This document shows, piece after piece, positions 26,570-35,400 of a stretch of DNA of 59,396 nucleotides. Source of the stretch: Neobacillus jeddahensis (GTDB lineage: Bacteria; Bacillota; Bacilli; Bacillales; Cytobacillaceae); NCBI RefSeq assembly GCF_000612625.1, contig NZ_CCAS010000025.1, positions 1 through 59,396 of the forward strand, given 5' to 3'. The position numbers and the translations under genes were made by a program. The notes under the pieces are model-generated. The model was not told where the DNA came from, did no database searches, and was given only the letters and a program-made list of their open reading frames with translations. The first letter of the stretch is position 1, and every line of letters begins with the position of its first letter.

Positions 26570-27772
26570 CTACTTCATGACAGGGGAGGTTTCAACCAAA
26601 TAGGTTAATGCGGTCCTTACATAATAGTTTACACCTAGAATCAATGCTTCTTCTTTCACATCAAATTTAGGGTGATGATGCGGGTAATTATCGGCAGGAT
26701 CTGCGCTTCCCGCTCCCAAAAAGGCAAAGCATCCCGGAGCGGCCTCTGCAAATGCCGAAAAATCTTCACTTCCCATAATCGCCTGAGATCTTACACAGTT
26801 CTCTTCCCCAAAGGTTGCCACAAGCGTTCGTTCAACCAATTCGGTAATCTTTTCTTCATTTATAACTGGACTGTATCCAAACCGATAATCCAACTGATAG
26901 CTGGCATTGTGAGCCTCCGTCAATCCCTTTGTTAGCTTTTCAATCCAAACAGGAATCTGCTTCCGAATTTCGGGATCAAACATTCGAACGGTGCCCCCAA
27001 TTGTGACACGATCTGGGATGACATTATTGGCAGTTCCTCCGTGGAATTGTGTGACAGAAATAACGGCCCGCTGACTGGCATCCACTTTCCGAGAAATCAG
27101 CTGATTTATTCCGTTCACAAGCTGCACGCCGATGGCAATAGGGTCCACTGTTTCATTCGGTGCCGAACCATGACCACCCCTGCCCTGAATGACAATGTCA
27201 AAATCATCACATGCTGCTGTTACATCGCCATAGCAGAGGGAAAACTTCCCTAAAGGCCCTTGAGAACCAAGATGAAGACCAATGACACCATCGATTCCCT
27301 CCGTCACGCCCGCCTTTACCATTTCAGATGCTCCACCAGGGAATAGTTCCTCCGCATGCTGGAAGTAAAAGCGGATCTCCCCTTTTATTTCATCCTGCAA
27401 TTGCGAGAGTACTTTTGCTGCGCCAAGAAGCATGGCCGTGTGCCCATCATGTCCACAGGCGTGCATGATGTTGCTTTTTTTGGAAGCAAACGGCAGCCCT
27501 GTTTCCTCCTGGATTGGCAGGGCATCCATATCCGCTCTCAGACCAAGTACTTTTCCTGGTTGAGAGCCACGCAGCCGTCCCATCACACTTGTAGGTGTTA
27601 CCCGAGTTACTTCGATTTGACCAAAAGAGTGTAATTTTTCAAAAACATAGTTTGATGTTTCCACCTCTTCAAAAGAAAGCTCAGGATTTTCGTGGAAATG
27701 CCTGCGCCATTGGATTACTTCCTCTTCAACCGCTTCAACCAATTTTTGAATATCAACGATTTTCTCAATCAC
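26570..27772 (-). CDS. M20 family amidohydrolase (tandem copy 1)
   Basis: A 400-residue metal-dependent aminoacylase/carboxypeptidase. It shows GLRADMDALPIQEETGLPF, the metal-binding MHACGHDGHTAMLLGAA (CGHD) and FQHAEELFPGGASEM with the catalytic Glu pair. The C-terminal metal ligand is in YPHHHPKFDVKEEA. Such enzymes remove acyl groups from N-acyl amino acids or cleave hippurate-like amides in the cytoplasm. It is a tandem paralog of the gene at 27833 (well over half identical by eye), 60 bp downstream. Neighbouring peptide transporter genes suggest that it processes imported substrates. Confidence 0.93.
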   Translation of the reverse strand: MIEKIVDIQKLVEAVEEEVIQWRRHFHENPELSFEEVETSNYVFEKLHSFGQIEVTRVTPTSVMGRLRGSQPGKVLGLRADMDALPIQEETGLPFASKKSNIMHACGHDGHTAMLLGAAKVLSQLQDEIKGEIRFYFQHAEELFPGGASEMVKAGVTEGIDGVIGLHLGSQGPLGKFSLCYGDVTAACDDFDIVIQGRGGHGSAPNETVDPIAIGVQLVNGINQLISRKVDASQRAVISVTQFHGGTANNVIPDRVTIGGTVRMFDPEIRKQIPVWIEKLTKGLTEAHNASYQLDYRFGYSPVINEEKITELVERTLVATFGEENCVRSQAIMGSEDFSAFAEAAPGCFAFLGAGSADPADNYPHHHPKFDVKEEALILGVNYYVRTALTYLVETSPVMK

Positions 27773-27832
27773 AGCGATACCCTCCCTTTAAATTTGTGCT
27801 CGGAAATCTCCAATCGTGCGAGCGTACTCCGT

Positions 27833-29020
27833 TTAGTTTTCGTTCAAGAATTTTAATGCCGATTGCACAAAGTAATTCACACCAAGGATAAAGGCCTCTT
27901 CCTTGACATCGAATTTAGGATGGTGATGAGGATAATTTTCTTCCACTTTTTCACTGCCAGCACCTAAGAATACAAAACACCCTGGAGCTTCCGCAGAGAA
28001 TGCTGAGAAATCCTCACCTCCCATAATTGCTTGTGAAATGACGCGATTACATTCACCAAAGGTTTCCACAATCGTCTGTTCCACCAATGACGTGATTTTT
28101 TCCTCATTCACAACAGAGGAATAGCCAAGCTGATAGTCAAATTGATATGAAGCATCATTTGCCTCAGTAAGCCCTTTTGTAATCTTTTCAATCCAAACGG
28201 GAATTTGCTTGCGAACTTCCGGATCAAAGGTACGAACGGTCCCCCCAAGTGTGATCCTGTCAGGGATAACATTATTAGCGGTTCCTCCTTGAAACTTTGT
28301 CACAGAAATGACGGCTCGTTGACTGGCGTCTACTTTTCGTGAAATAATTTGATTGATTCCGTTAACAACCTGTACCCCGATGGCAATAGGATCCACCGTG
28401 GCGTTCGGCGCTGAACCATGGCCGCCCCTGCCCTGGATGATGATATCAAAGGCATCACTTGCTGCCGTTGCAGGACCATAGGTGACAAAAAATTTCCCTA
28501 AAGGAATTTGGGAGGCAAGATGAAGACCGACCACCCCATCAATTCCTTCGGTTACTCCCTCTTTCACCATTTCCGATGCTCCACCAGGGAATAGTTCCTC
28601 CGCATGCTGGAAGAAAAAGCGGATTTCCCCCTTCATTTCATCCTTCAATTGGGAAAGTACTTTCGCTGCTCCTAAAAGCATGGCCGTATGTCCATCATGT
28701 CCACAGGCATGCATAATGTTGCTCTTTTTCGAGGCAAACGGCAGCCCTGTTTCTTCGAGGATTGGCAAAGCATCCATGTCTGCTCTTAAACCAAGGACTT
28801 TGCCTGGCTGCTGACCAATGAGCCGTCCCATTACACTCGTAGGCGTAACCCAAGAAACGTCAATATTCCCAAATGATTGCAGCTTCTCATACACGTACTT
28901 GGAAGTTTCAACCTCTTGAAATGAAAGCTCGGGGTTTTCGTGAAAATGTCTCCTCCACTCAATGACTTCATTTTCAACTGCTTCCACCAATTCCTGAGTT
29001 TTCACCATTTTTTCAATCAA
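27833..29020 (-). CDS. M20 family amidohydrolase (tandem copy 2)
   Basis: A 395-residue enzyme with the same motifs as its neighbour: GLRADMDALPILEETGLPF, MHACGHDGHTAMLLGAA, FQHAEELFPGGASEM and YPHHHPKFDVKEEA. Differences are concentrated around the substrate-binding region (SQIPLGKFFVTYGPATAASD in place of SQGPLGKFSLCYGDVTAACD), which suggests different acyl or side-chain preference after duplication. AGGAGG precedes its start. It is the first gene of the pair and lies downstream of the SSS symporter gene, separated from it by a terminator. Confidence 0.93.
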   Translation of the reverse strand: MIEKMVKTQELVEAVENEVIEWRRHFHENPELSFQEVETSKYVYEKLQSFGNIDVSWVTPTSVMGRLIGQQPGKVLGLRADMDALPILEETGLPFASKKSNIMHACGHDGHTAMLLGAAKVLSQLKDEMKGEIRFFFQHAEELFPGGASEMVKEGVTEGIDGVVGLHLASQIPLGKFFVTYGPATAASDAFDIIIQGRGGHGSAPNATVDPIAIGVQVVNGINQIISRKVDASQRAVISVTKFQGGTANNVIPDRITLGGTVRTFDPEVRKQIPVWIEKITKGLTEANDASYQFDYQLGYSSVVNEEKITSLVEQTIVETFGECNRVISQAIMGGEDFSAFSAEAPGCFVFLGAGSEKVEENYPHHHPKFDVKEEAFILGVNYFVQSALKFLNEN

Positions 29021-29176
29021 TAATATTCCCTCCTCTAAATTCTTGTCTTCAAGCTCATTTTAGAGAAAAAGGGCAATAGAAAACAACTGAAAATTCCGAA
29101 TAATAAAAAAGTGCCAATATAAGAGTATTTTGTTAAATTGAGAGACCTACGGGGCAGGGAATATTTTGGTCCAACC

Positions 29177-29220
29177 AAAAAGGCCAGGGAGACTTCTAAT
29201 AGAAATCTCCCTGACCTTTT
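29177..29220 (-). terminator. Terminator after the SSS symporter
   Basis: On the minus strand AAAAGGTCAGGGAGA pairs with TCTCCCTGGCCTTTT, extended by TTCTATTAGAA near the loop, followed by TTGG. The stem is nearly perfect. Confidence 0.9.
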
Positions 29221-29235
29221 AATTGTGTTAGTCTG

Positions 29236-30735
29236 TTATGCTCCCTTTTTAATTTTACCTGCGACATTTTTCGCTGGTGTAAACAGAAACTGTTTAACCG
29301 CGTTGGTACGCTGTTTGGCTTTCGCCGCGAAGAATGGATTGAAAAGAATGATGGCTACTACGTTCGCGGACAAGCCCCAGAACCCTTCATAAATACCATG
29401 AGAGCTGCCTGTCCCATACACGGTAAACGTGGTGATCAATCCGACAAGCAAGCCAATCGTTGTCGCTTCCTTCGTTAAATTTTTCCAGAATAAGCTAACA
29501 ACTATGGCAGGGAAAATTTGCACCATTCCTGAAACCCCAAGAAGCTGCAAGGATACAAGTGCTGTTGGGAATAACAGGCCAAATAATAAGGCAAGCCCAA
29601 TCACGACAAATACCATCGAACGCGTGACCAGCGTTAATTTCGCGCTGCTTACCTTCGGGTTGATTAAATCACGATAAATGTTGTTAGCAAATAAATTGGA
29701 GGCCCCAATTGCCATAATCGAGCATGGGATTAACGATGCTAAGGCAATCGTTGAATAGGCTAAGCCTTGTCCTACTCCCCCGTAAGAAACTTGAATAAGA
29801 TTTAAAAAGGCGAAACGCGGATCGCTTCCTTGCGGCAAGACATGGTAAGCGACAAAGCCTAGGAAAATAACCAAAATTAGCACGACATTGTATAGTGGCA
29901 GGAACATCGCATTTTTTCGAACGGCGTCTGCACTTTTAGCCGTAAATACACCTGTTGCCCCATGTGCCCACATAAATAATGCCAAGGCCGAAATGAGCGA
30001 GGCTGTCATGAACCACGGAATACCTTTCGGGCCGGAAGTTGGAATCGTCAGCATTTGCGGTGATTCCTTCACAAGAGTGTCAATCATCGGGCTCCAGCCG
30101 CCAAAATGGATAATCGGCAGAGACACGACGAGAAATAACATGATCGCCCAAACCAGAACATCTTTAATGATGGCCGTATAGGTAGGACCTTTGATTCCGC
30201 TAAAGAATGTAAACAGAGCCACAAGCAGGAAGGACGTAATAACGACCACCTTCACATTAATATAACCGGTTCCCGCTACGCGAAGCGTATCTTGGATCCC
30301 TGCTAACTGCAAATCAATATACGGGATGAGCATCGCTACACCGACCACCGCAATCAGCGCAGAAAGAAATTTACTATCAAAACGCTCTCTCGCATAATCA
30401 GCTAGTGTGGTCAGCTTAAATTTATTTGCTACTTTCCACAGTTTAGGCAGGTAAAAGTAAGAAACAAAATAGGCGATCACACAATAAGGAATTGCAAAGA
30501 ACGCAAGACTTCCGCCGGAATAGGCCGTACTTGTCAGTCCTAAAAAAGTATAGGCGGTATATAAATCAGCCCCTACTAAAAACCAAACGAGCAAACCGCC
30601 AAAGCGCCTGCCGCCAACCGACCATTCCTCTACCGAGCTTCTCGACGATTTATTTCGCCCCGCCAAAAAGCCAATTAACACAACGGTCAGGACAACGAAT
30701 ACAGTGATTAATAAGGCCGTCAAATTTCCATGCAT
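29236..30735 (-). CDS. Sodium:solute symporter (SSS family)
   Basis: A 499-residue symporter with about 13 membrane helices. It has the SSS-type segments FLVGADLYTAYTFLGLTSTA in the first helices and TIALASLIPCSIMAIGASNL in the middle. The family couples Na+ to uptake of sugars, amino acids, carboxylates or vitamins. It overlaps a DUF3311 gene by one base, an arrangement also found in Bacillus subtilis yhjC-yhjB. Its position beside the M20 genes suggests import of a carboxylate or amino-acid derivative, but this is not proven. Confidence 0.93.
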   Translation of the reverse strand: MHGNLTALLITVFVVLTVVLIGFLAGRNKSSRSSVEEWSVGGRRFGGLLVWFLVGADLYTAYTFLGLTSTAYSGGSLAFFAIPYCVIAYFVSYFYLPKLWKVANKFKLTTLADYARERFDSKFLSALIAVVGVAMLIPYIDLQLAGIQDTLRVAGTGYINVKVVVITSFLLVALFTFFSGIKGPTYTAIIKDVLVWAIMLFLVVSLPIIHFGGWSPMIDTLVKESPQMLTIPTSGPKGIPWFMTASLISALALFMWAHGATGVFTAKSADAVRKNAMFLPLYNVVLILVIFLGFVAYHVLPQGSDPRFAFLNLIQVSYGGVGQGLAYSTIALASLIPCSIMAIGASNLFANNIYRDLINPKVSSAKLTLVTRSMVFVVIGLALLFGLLFPTALVSLQLLGVSGMVQIFPAIVVSLFWKNLTKEATTIGLLVGLITTFTVYGTGSSHGIYEGFWGLSANVVAIILFNPFFAAKAKQRTNAVKQFLFTPAKNVAGKIKKGA

Positions 30736-30956
30736 TAGTCAAGACTCCCTTCCGCTTTTTGAATCCGATAGATGGCTAACGTACATAAAGGAGTTAACAC
30801 GATCCATAAAAAGAACCAAAATTGAAGAAACGGTAATCCCAACACAATCGGATCGATACGATTGACGAAAGGTAAGACTACTAACTGTGAAATAAATGGG
30901 AGTACGATCAATACTATCAGGATGAATTTTTTACCCATGTTGAAACCTCCTGCCAA
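30735..30956 (-). CDS. DUF3311 family small membrane protein
   Basis: A 73-residue protein with two membrane helices (near residues 10-30 and 40-63), the second containing FLQFWFFLWIVLTPLCTLAIY, characteristic of the DUF3311 partner of SSS symporters. Its stop overlaps the symporter start. AGGAGG precedes its start. It may be an assembly or regulatory subunit; the function is not known. Confidence 0.88.
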   Translation of the reverse strand: MAGGFNMGKKFILIVLIVLPFISQLVVLPFVNRIDPIVLGLPFLQFWFFLWIVLTPLCTLAIYRIQKAEGSLD

Positions 30957-31092
30957 ATAATAGTTAATTTTAGTGATTATTCGAAAAATAAATATATTAT
31001 CGCTGAATAATTTTTCATGTTCACTATCATAACTATTTTTGGTAGAGATTACAAGAAAAATTTAAAAGATTCTAAAAATTCCACCATAAGAC

Positions 31093-32157
31093 TTACTTGG
31101 TGCCTGACACCTTTTTCCCGCTCCAAATATAGCAGCCCAATACGATGGACAGGCCGCAGCCAATGATTGTATCGAGGAGTCTTTCGAGCAGCAACGCTCC
31201 TGTCACTGTTCTGCCGATGCTAAACATCACGACCATCATCGGGGTCATCAGCATGGAATAGACCGCATAGTTGCGATTCTTAAAAATGGGACGCAACGCG
31301 GCAATGATCCCCACCATGAGCACATCGCCCCATGGTGGGAGCGTCCAAACCAGCAGCAAGCCAGCCAGTATGACACCGGCAGCGGTACCAATACCGCGTT
31401 GTACCGACCGTGTAAGCGCTGAATCGACATTACGCTGCAGGACGATGGCGACGGTGAGTGCAATCCAATAGGATTTTTCTAATTGGAAAAAAATACCGAT
31501 CACTTCTGCCGCCGACATACACAGTGCCACCCGAAGTGTGAATTGCCAGCCCGAAAAATGTTTTAAGGAATGCCACCACCGCTTCAACAGCTTCTGACTG
31601 ATGATTCGATGGGAAGCTGGGGATGTTACGATCCTTCTTGATGCTGCTGGCAGCAGGAATGTGGCGATCAATGCTACGATCAGCCCAAACATCGAGCCCG
31701 TAGCAAAATATAGCGGCAATTTGTATGAATCCGGATGAAGCTCTCCTCCACCCATACTCGTCCCGATGATGGTGAACATCATAAACTGCGTACTGGCAAT
31801 CGCTGCAGGTCTGCTCATGCCGCCCAATAAGGCGGCTAGCATGGAAATGATCACAATGCATCCCCCTGTCAGCCAGCCCAGACCGCCAATCAGAGTACCC
31901 ATGAACACAGCCGAAGTCCCTGCGATCATCGCACGAGTCAACTCGATAGTCCGCTGCCGGATGGTCTCACCCGATGCTGCCCCGCTTACGACCATCGCAC
32001 CGAAGGAAGCCAATAGCCCAAAAATCAAATTATTGAAATAATAACCAAGCACAAGCGATCCAGCCATTCCCACCAACCCCGCCACAGTGTGCGACAAATC
32101 AAACTTCCTCTCCGCGCCTCCAGCCCGCTTCGATAATACTTCCTTATCCTGATCCAT
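31093..32157 (-). CDS. FUSC-family membrane protein
   Basis: About 354 residues with two blocks of membrane helices, a duplicated layout typical of FUSC/aromatic acid exporter-like proteins (LEKSYWIALTVAIVLQRN opens the second block). The start is put at the ATG at 32157 (MDQDKEVLSKRAG), with AGGAGG 12 nt upstream. A longer frame to 32214 would read through a REP element (PGTPGNRRL) and is rejected. The last residues VSGTK are encoded by a GGTGTCAGGCACC palindrome, so the native C-terminus may have been replaced. The substrate is unknown. Confidence 0.87.
   Translation of the reverse strand: MDQDKEVLSKRAGGAERKFDLSHTVAGLVGMAGSLVLGYYFNNLIFGLLASFGAMVVSGAASGETIRQRTIELTRAMIAGTSAVFMGTLIGGLGWLTGGCIVIISMLAALLGGMSRPAAIASTQFMMFTIIGTSMGGGELHPDSYKLPLYFATGSMFGLIVALIATFLLPAASRRIVTSPASHRIISQKLLKRWWHSLKHFSGWQFTLRVALCMSAAEVIGIFFQLEKSYWIALTVAIVLQRNVDSALTRSVQRGIGTAAGVILAGLLLVWTLPPWGDVLMVGIIAALRPIFKNRNYAVYSMLMTPMMVVMFSIGRTVTGALLLERLLDTIIGCGLSIVLGCYIWSGKKVSGTK
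31099..31111. repeat. Family B/C palindrome (GGTGTCAGGCACC)
   Basis: GGTGCCTGACACC on the plus strand, a perfect palindrome apart from its centre, lies inside the 3' end of the FUSC gene and is followed on the plus strand by TTTTT. It may also be part of a terminator. Confidence 0.7.
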
Positions 32158-32187
32158 TGTCCTACTCAACCTCCTATTGCCAGGGGT

Positions 32188-32365
32188 GCCAGGGGGACGG
32201 TTCTCCTGGCACAAATGGGATTAGTTCGAACCACAAATACAGGTTTCATGGTCATTTACAACTATATTTTCCACTCTAAAGGACTTTTTTGTCTTAACCA
32301 CAGAGAATTATTTATTACTATACTATCTTCAAGCAAAAAAAAGCCACAAGAACCGTCCCCATGGC
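32188..32365. repeat. REP pair with expanded spacer
   Basis: Forward copy 32188-32210 and reverse copy 32343-32365 face each other across 132 bp. The start of the spacer (ACAAATGGGATTAGTTC) matches the short spacers of other pairs, so about 90 bp look inserted. The spacer includes TATACT and probably holds promoters of the divergent FUSC and LysM genes. Partial tandem copies (GCCAGGGGT, CCCCATGGCTC) lie outside both arms. Confidence 0.85.
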
Positions 32366-32434
32366 TCCCCATGGCTCATCTTTCAAGAATAAAGTTTATG
32401 GCTGAAGGTTAATCTATACCATGAGGTGTTGATG

Positions 32435-35400
32435 ATGGAAATTAGCCGCTATGAATTAATCCCTGGCCAAAATGATTATACAATTGTGATCTATTTGAAT
32501 CCCTCAATGGAGGAGTTTTCTGGCGAACTGGGGAGCCTGCAAAAAAACAGGACCAGTCTGCAAGAAAAAATCACTGGCTTAGTTCGTGAGAAATTCCCTT
32601 ATAAAAACATTACCGCAGCAAAAGTGATCCTCGGTACCATCCTTGTGTCGACCATTTATTTAGGGCCAACAGGAAACCGCGCCAGCGCAGCACAAACCAC
32701 AACGAATCAAGTACTGCCATCCAATCTATACGATCAATATACCGTCCAGTCCGGTGATAGTTTGTCAGTGATCGCAAAACGATTAAATGTCTCCACCACG
32801 TCGATTAAGACTGTTAATGGATTAACCTCGGATACTATTTACATTGGTCAGGTATTAAAGCTGCCTTATTATACATATACTGTCGTCTCCGGAGATCGCC
32901 TTTCATCGATTGCGACGCGATTTAACACATCCAGTGCAGCCATCCGATCCTATAATCAACTCAAGAGTGATACCATTATTGTAGGGCAAAAACTCCGGAT
33001 TCCACGAGAACCGGTAGTCAATCCAGTGACCACAACCCCGCCACCAGTTGTAACCACCACCGCAACAAGCACGTATACGGTGGTCGGAGGTGATTCGTTG
33101 TCAGTTATTGCCAAAAAATTAAATACAACCGTCGACGCGATTCGTACCTTAAACCAACTTACAACTGATACGATTTTTATTGGGCAAGTGTTAAAAGTCC
33201 CACAAATCCAAACAAGCTCAGGCACTTCTACGCCACAAGCACCAGCTGTGACGGAGCCTGCTTCACCGCCAACCAACACAACGGTTACCAGTCCGGCTCC
33301 CACCAATATGACGTATACGGTGGTTTCCGGCGATTCCTTATCATTAATTGCCAAGAAATATGCCACAACGGTCGAAGAAATCAAGGTGCAAAATAACTTA
33401 AGCTCGGATATTATTTTTGTGGGCCAATCATTAAGCATCCCAACAACACAAGCAACACAAGTCCAACCGGAAGAACCGGTAATCCAAGACAATACTACCA
33501 CCTATACAGTCGTATCAGGTGACTATCTATCGCTGATTGCCAAACATTTCAATACCACCGTTGAATCTATTAAAACCACGAACCAATTAACAACCGATAC
33601 GATTTATGTTGGGCAGAAACTAGTAATTCCTGCTGCGATTGCCGATACGGTCGCACCAGCTGTCCCTAAACTCAACACAACTGAAACGATCTCGATGAAA
33701 AATCAAGCTGGCTATACGATTTCTGGTACGGCAGAAGCCAATTCGTCGGTAAGCCTTACGCTAACGAATGGAAGCAATCCGCCCGTTTCCGGTACTGTCA
33801 AAGCCGATGCGAGCGGCAGATTCGAAACGAAAGTGGATGTATCTTCGTTACCGGATGGGTCGATCACAGTCGTGGCCACGGCCACCGACCTTGCAGGGAA
33901 TCGCAGTACGGAAAGCCGCTTACAAGTAACGAAGGATACCTTTGTTGCTGACCCTGTCATCGATTCTACGCAACAGGTCACGATTGATAATGTAAAAAAT
34001 TATACGCTTTTTGGCGTAACAGATCCTGCTGTAAAGGTGGAAATGACGGTTTCTGACGGTGTAAACCCTCCCCTCAGCACGACCGCCACGGCGAATGAAT
34101 TTGGTGAGTTCCGCTCCAATGTAGACTTAAGCTTGTTAAAGGATGGCGCACTAACGATCACCGTTCGTGCAATCGATCCGTCTGGTAACACGAGCACCGT
34201 ACGGCAAGCATCGATTATAAAGGATACAAACTTAGCCGCTCCGGTGATTGGAAGTACCCAGATCGTTAATAGTCAAAATGCAGGAAATTACAGCATCTTT
34301 GGAACCGCACGGCCAAATTCGACTGTGAATCTAGCGGTTTCTGATGGTATCCATCCAGATGTTCGCACGACAGCCTTGGTGAACGCAAACGGCGAATTTC
34401 AAGCCAATGTGGATGTTCGCTCCCTTCTTGATATGCCTTTAACGATTACAGCGATTCAATCAAGTGCAGTCGGGAGTCAGAGCCAAACAGCAAAGGCGAC
34501 GATCATCAAAGATGCAACAGCACCTGGAACGGCGATTCTCAATAACAATTTTATTATCAGCAAAACAAATCAAAGCTCTTTTTTACTAACCGGAACAGGC
34601 GAATCAAAATCACAAGCGACGATTAAAGTGTCGGATGCAACAGGAAAAACGGTGGAAGTGAAGGAACAGGTCAATGAAAACGGAGAGTTTAGAATTCCGG
34701 TTGATCTTTCTTCCCTCCAAGATGGAGATGTGCGTTTCGACATCGTGCTGGCGGACCAGGCTGGAAATAGCAGCACCGTTACGACCAAAACCCTGTCGAA
34801 GGATACGAAGGAGCCAACAAGCTTAATTCTTGATTCACTGCCAACCATTTTTAGCGGAAACATGAGCAAGTATCAAATCAGCGGGACGGCTGAGCCATTC
34901 GTCCAGCTCGAGATTCTCGTGGCGGACAACGGAACTAACGTGACAAAAACGATTACAACCGATGCGAACGGAAAATTTACTGTCCCGTTCGACATGAGTG
35001 CGTTTAAAGAGGGAGATATCAAGGTTTCTTTCCTCGCAACTGATTCTGCCGGTAATACCGGGCAGCTCCAACCGATAACACTCGTGAAGGATAGCACAGC
35101 ACCAACCGTCGCTTTGTCCACGCTTCCTCCGTATGTGAATAACCTGACTAAGAGTCAATATTCGGTTGGGGGCACAAGTGTTGACGAGGGGGCCCAAGTA
35201 CAGCTGGTGATCAGCGACGGCGTAACGACGATTACCAAAACCGCAACCATTACAAACGGGACCTTTACAACTAATTTCGATTTATCCAGTTTGAAGGATG
35301 GGCCTCTTTCCTTGGCCGTCACACCAACAGACAAAGCGGGAAATACCGGGACGGCTCAAACTTATTTGATCCAAAAAGATACAGTCGTTGCCAACCCGAT

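Noticed and set aside
32158..32214. N-terminal extension of the FUSC protein
   Set aside because: The extra residues are a translation of the REP repeat and no ribosome binding site supports them; the ATG at 32157 has one.
34570..35197. Long minus-strand frames within the LysM/Ig/GH18 gene
   Set aside because: They are antisense shadows of a gene with clear domain content and lack ribosome binding sites.
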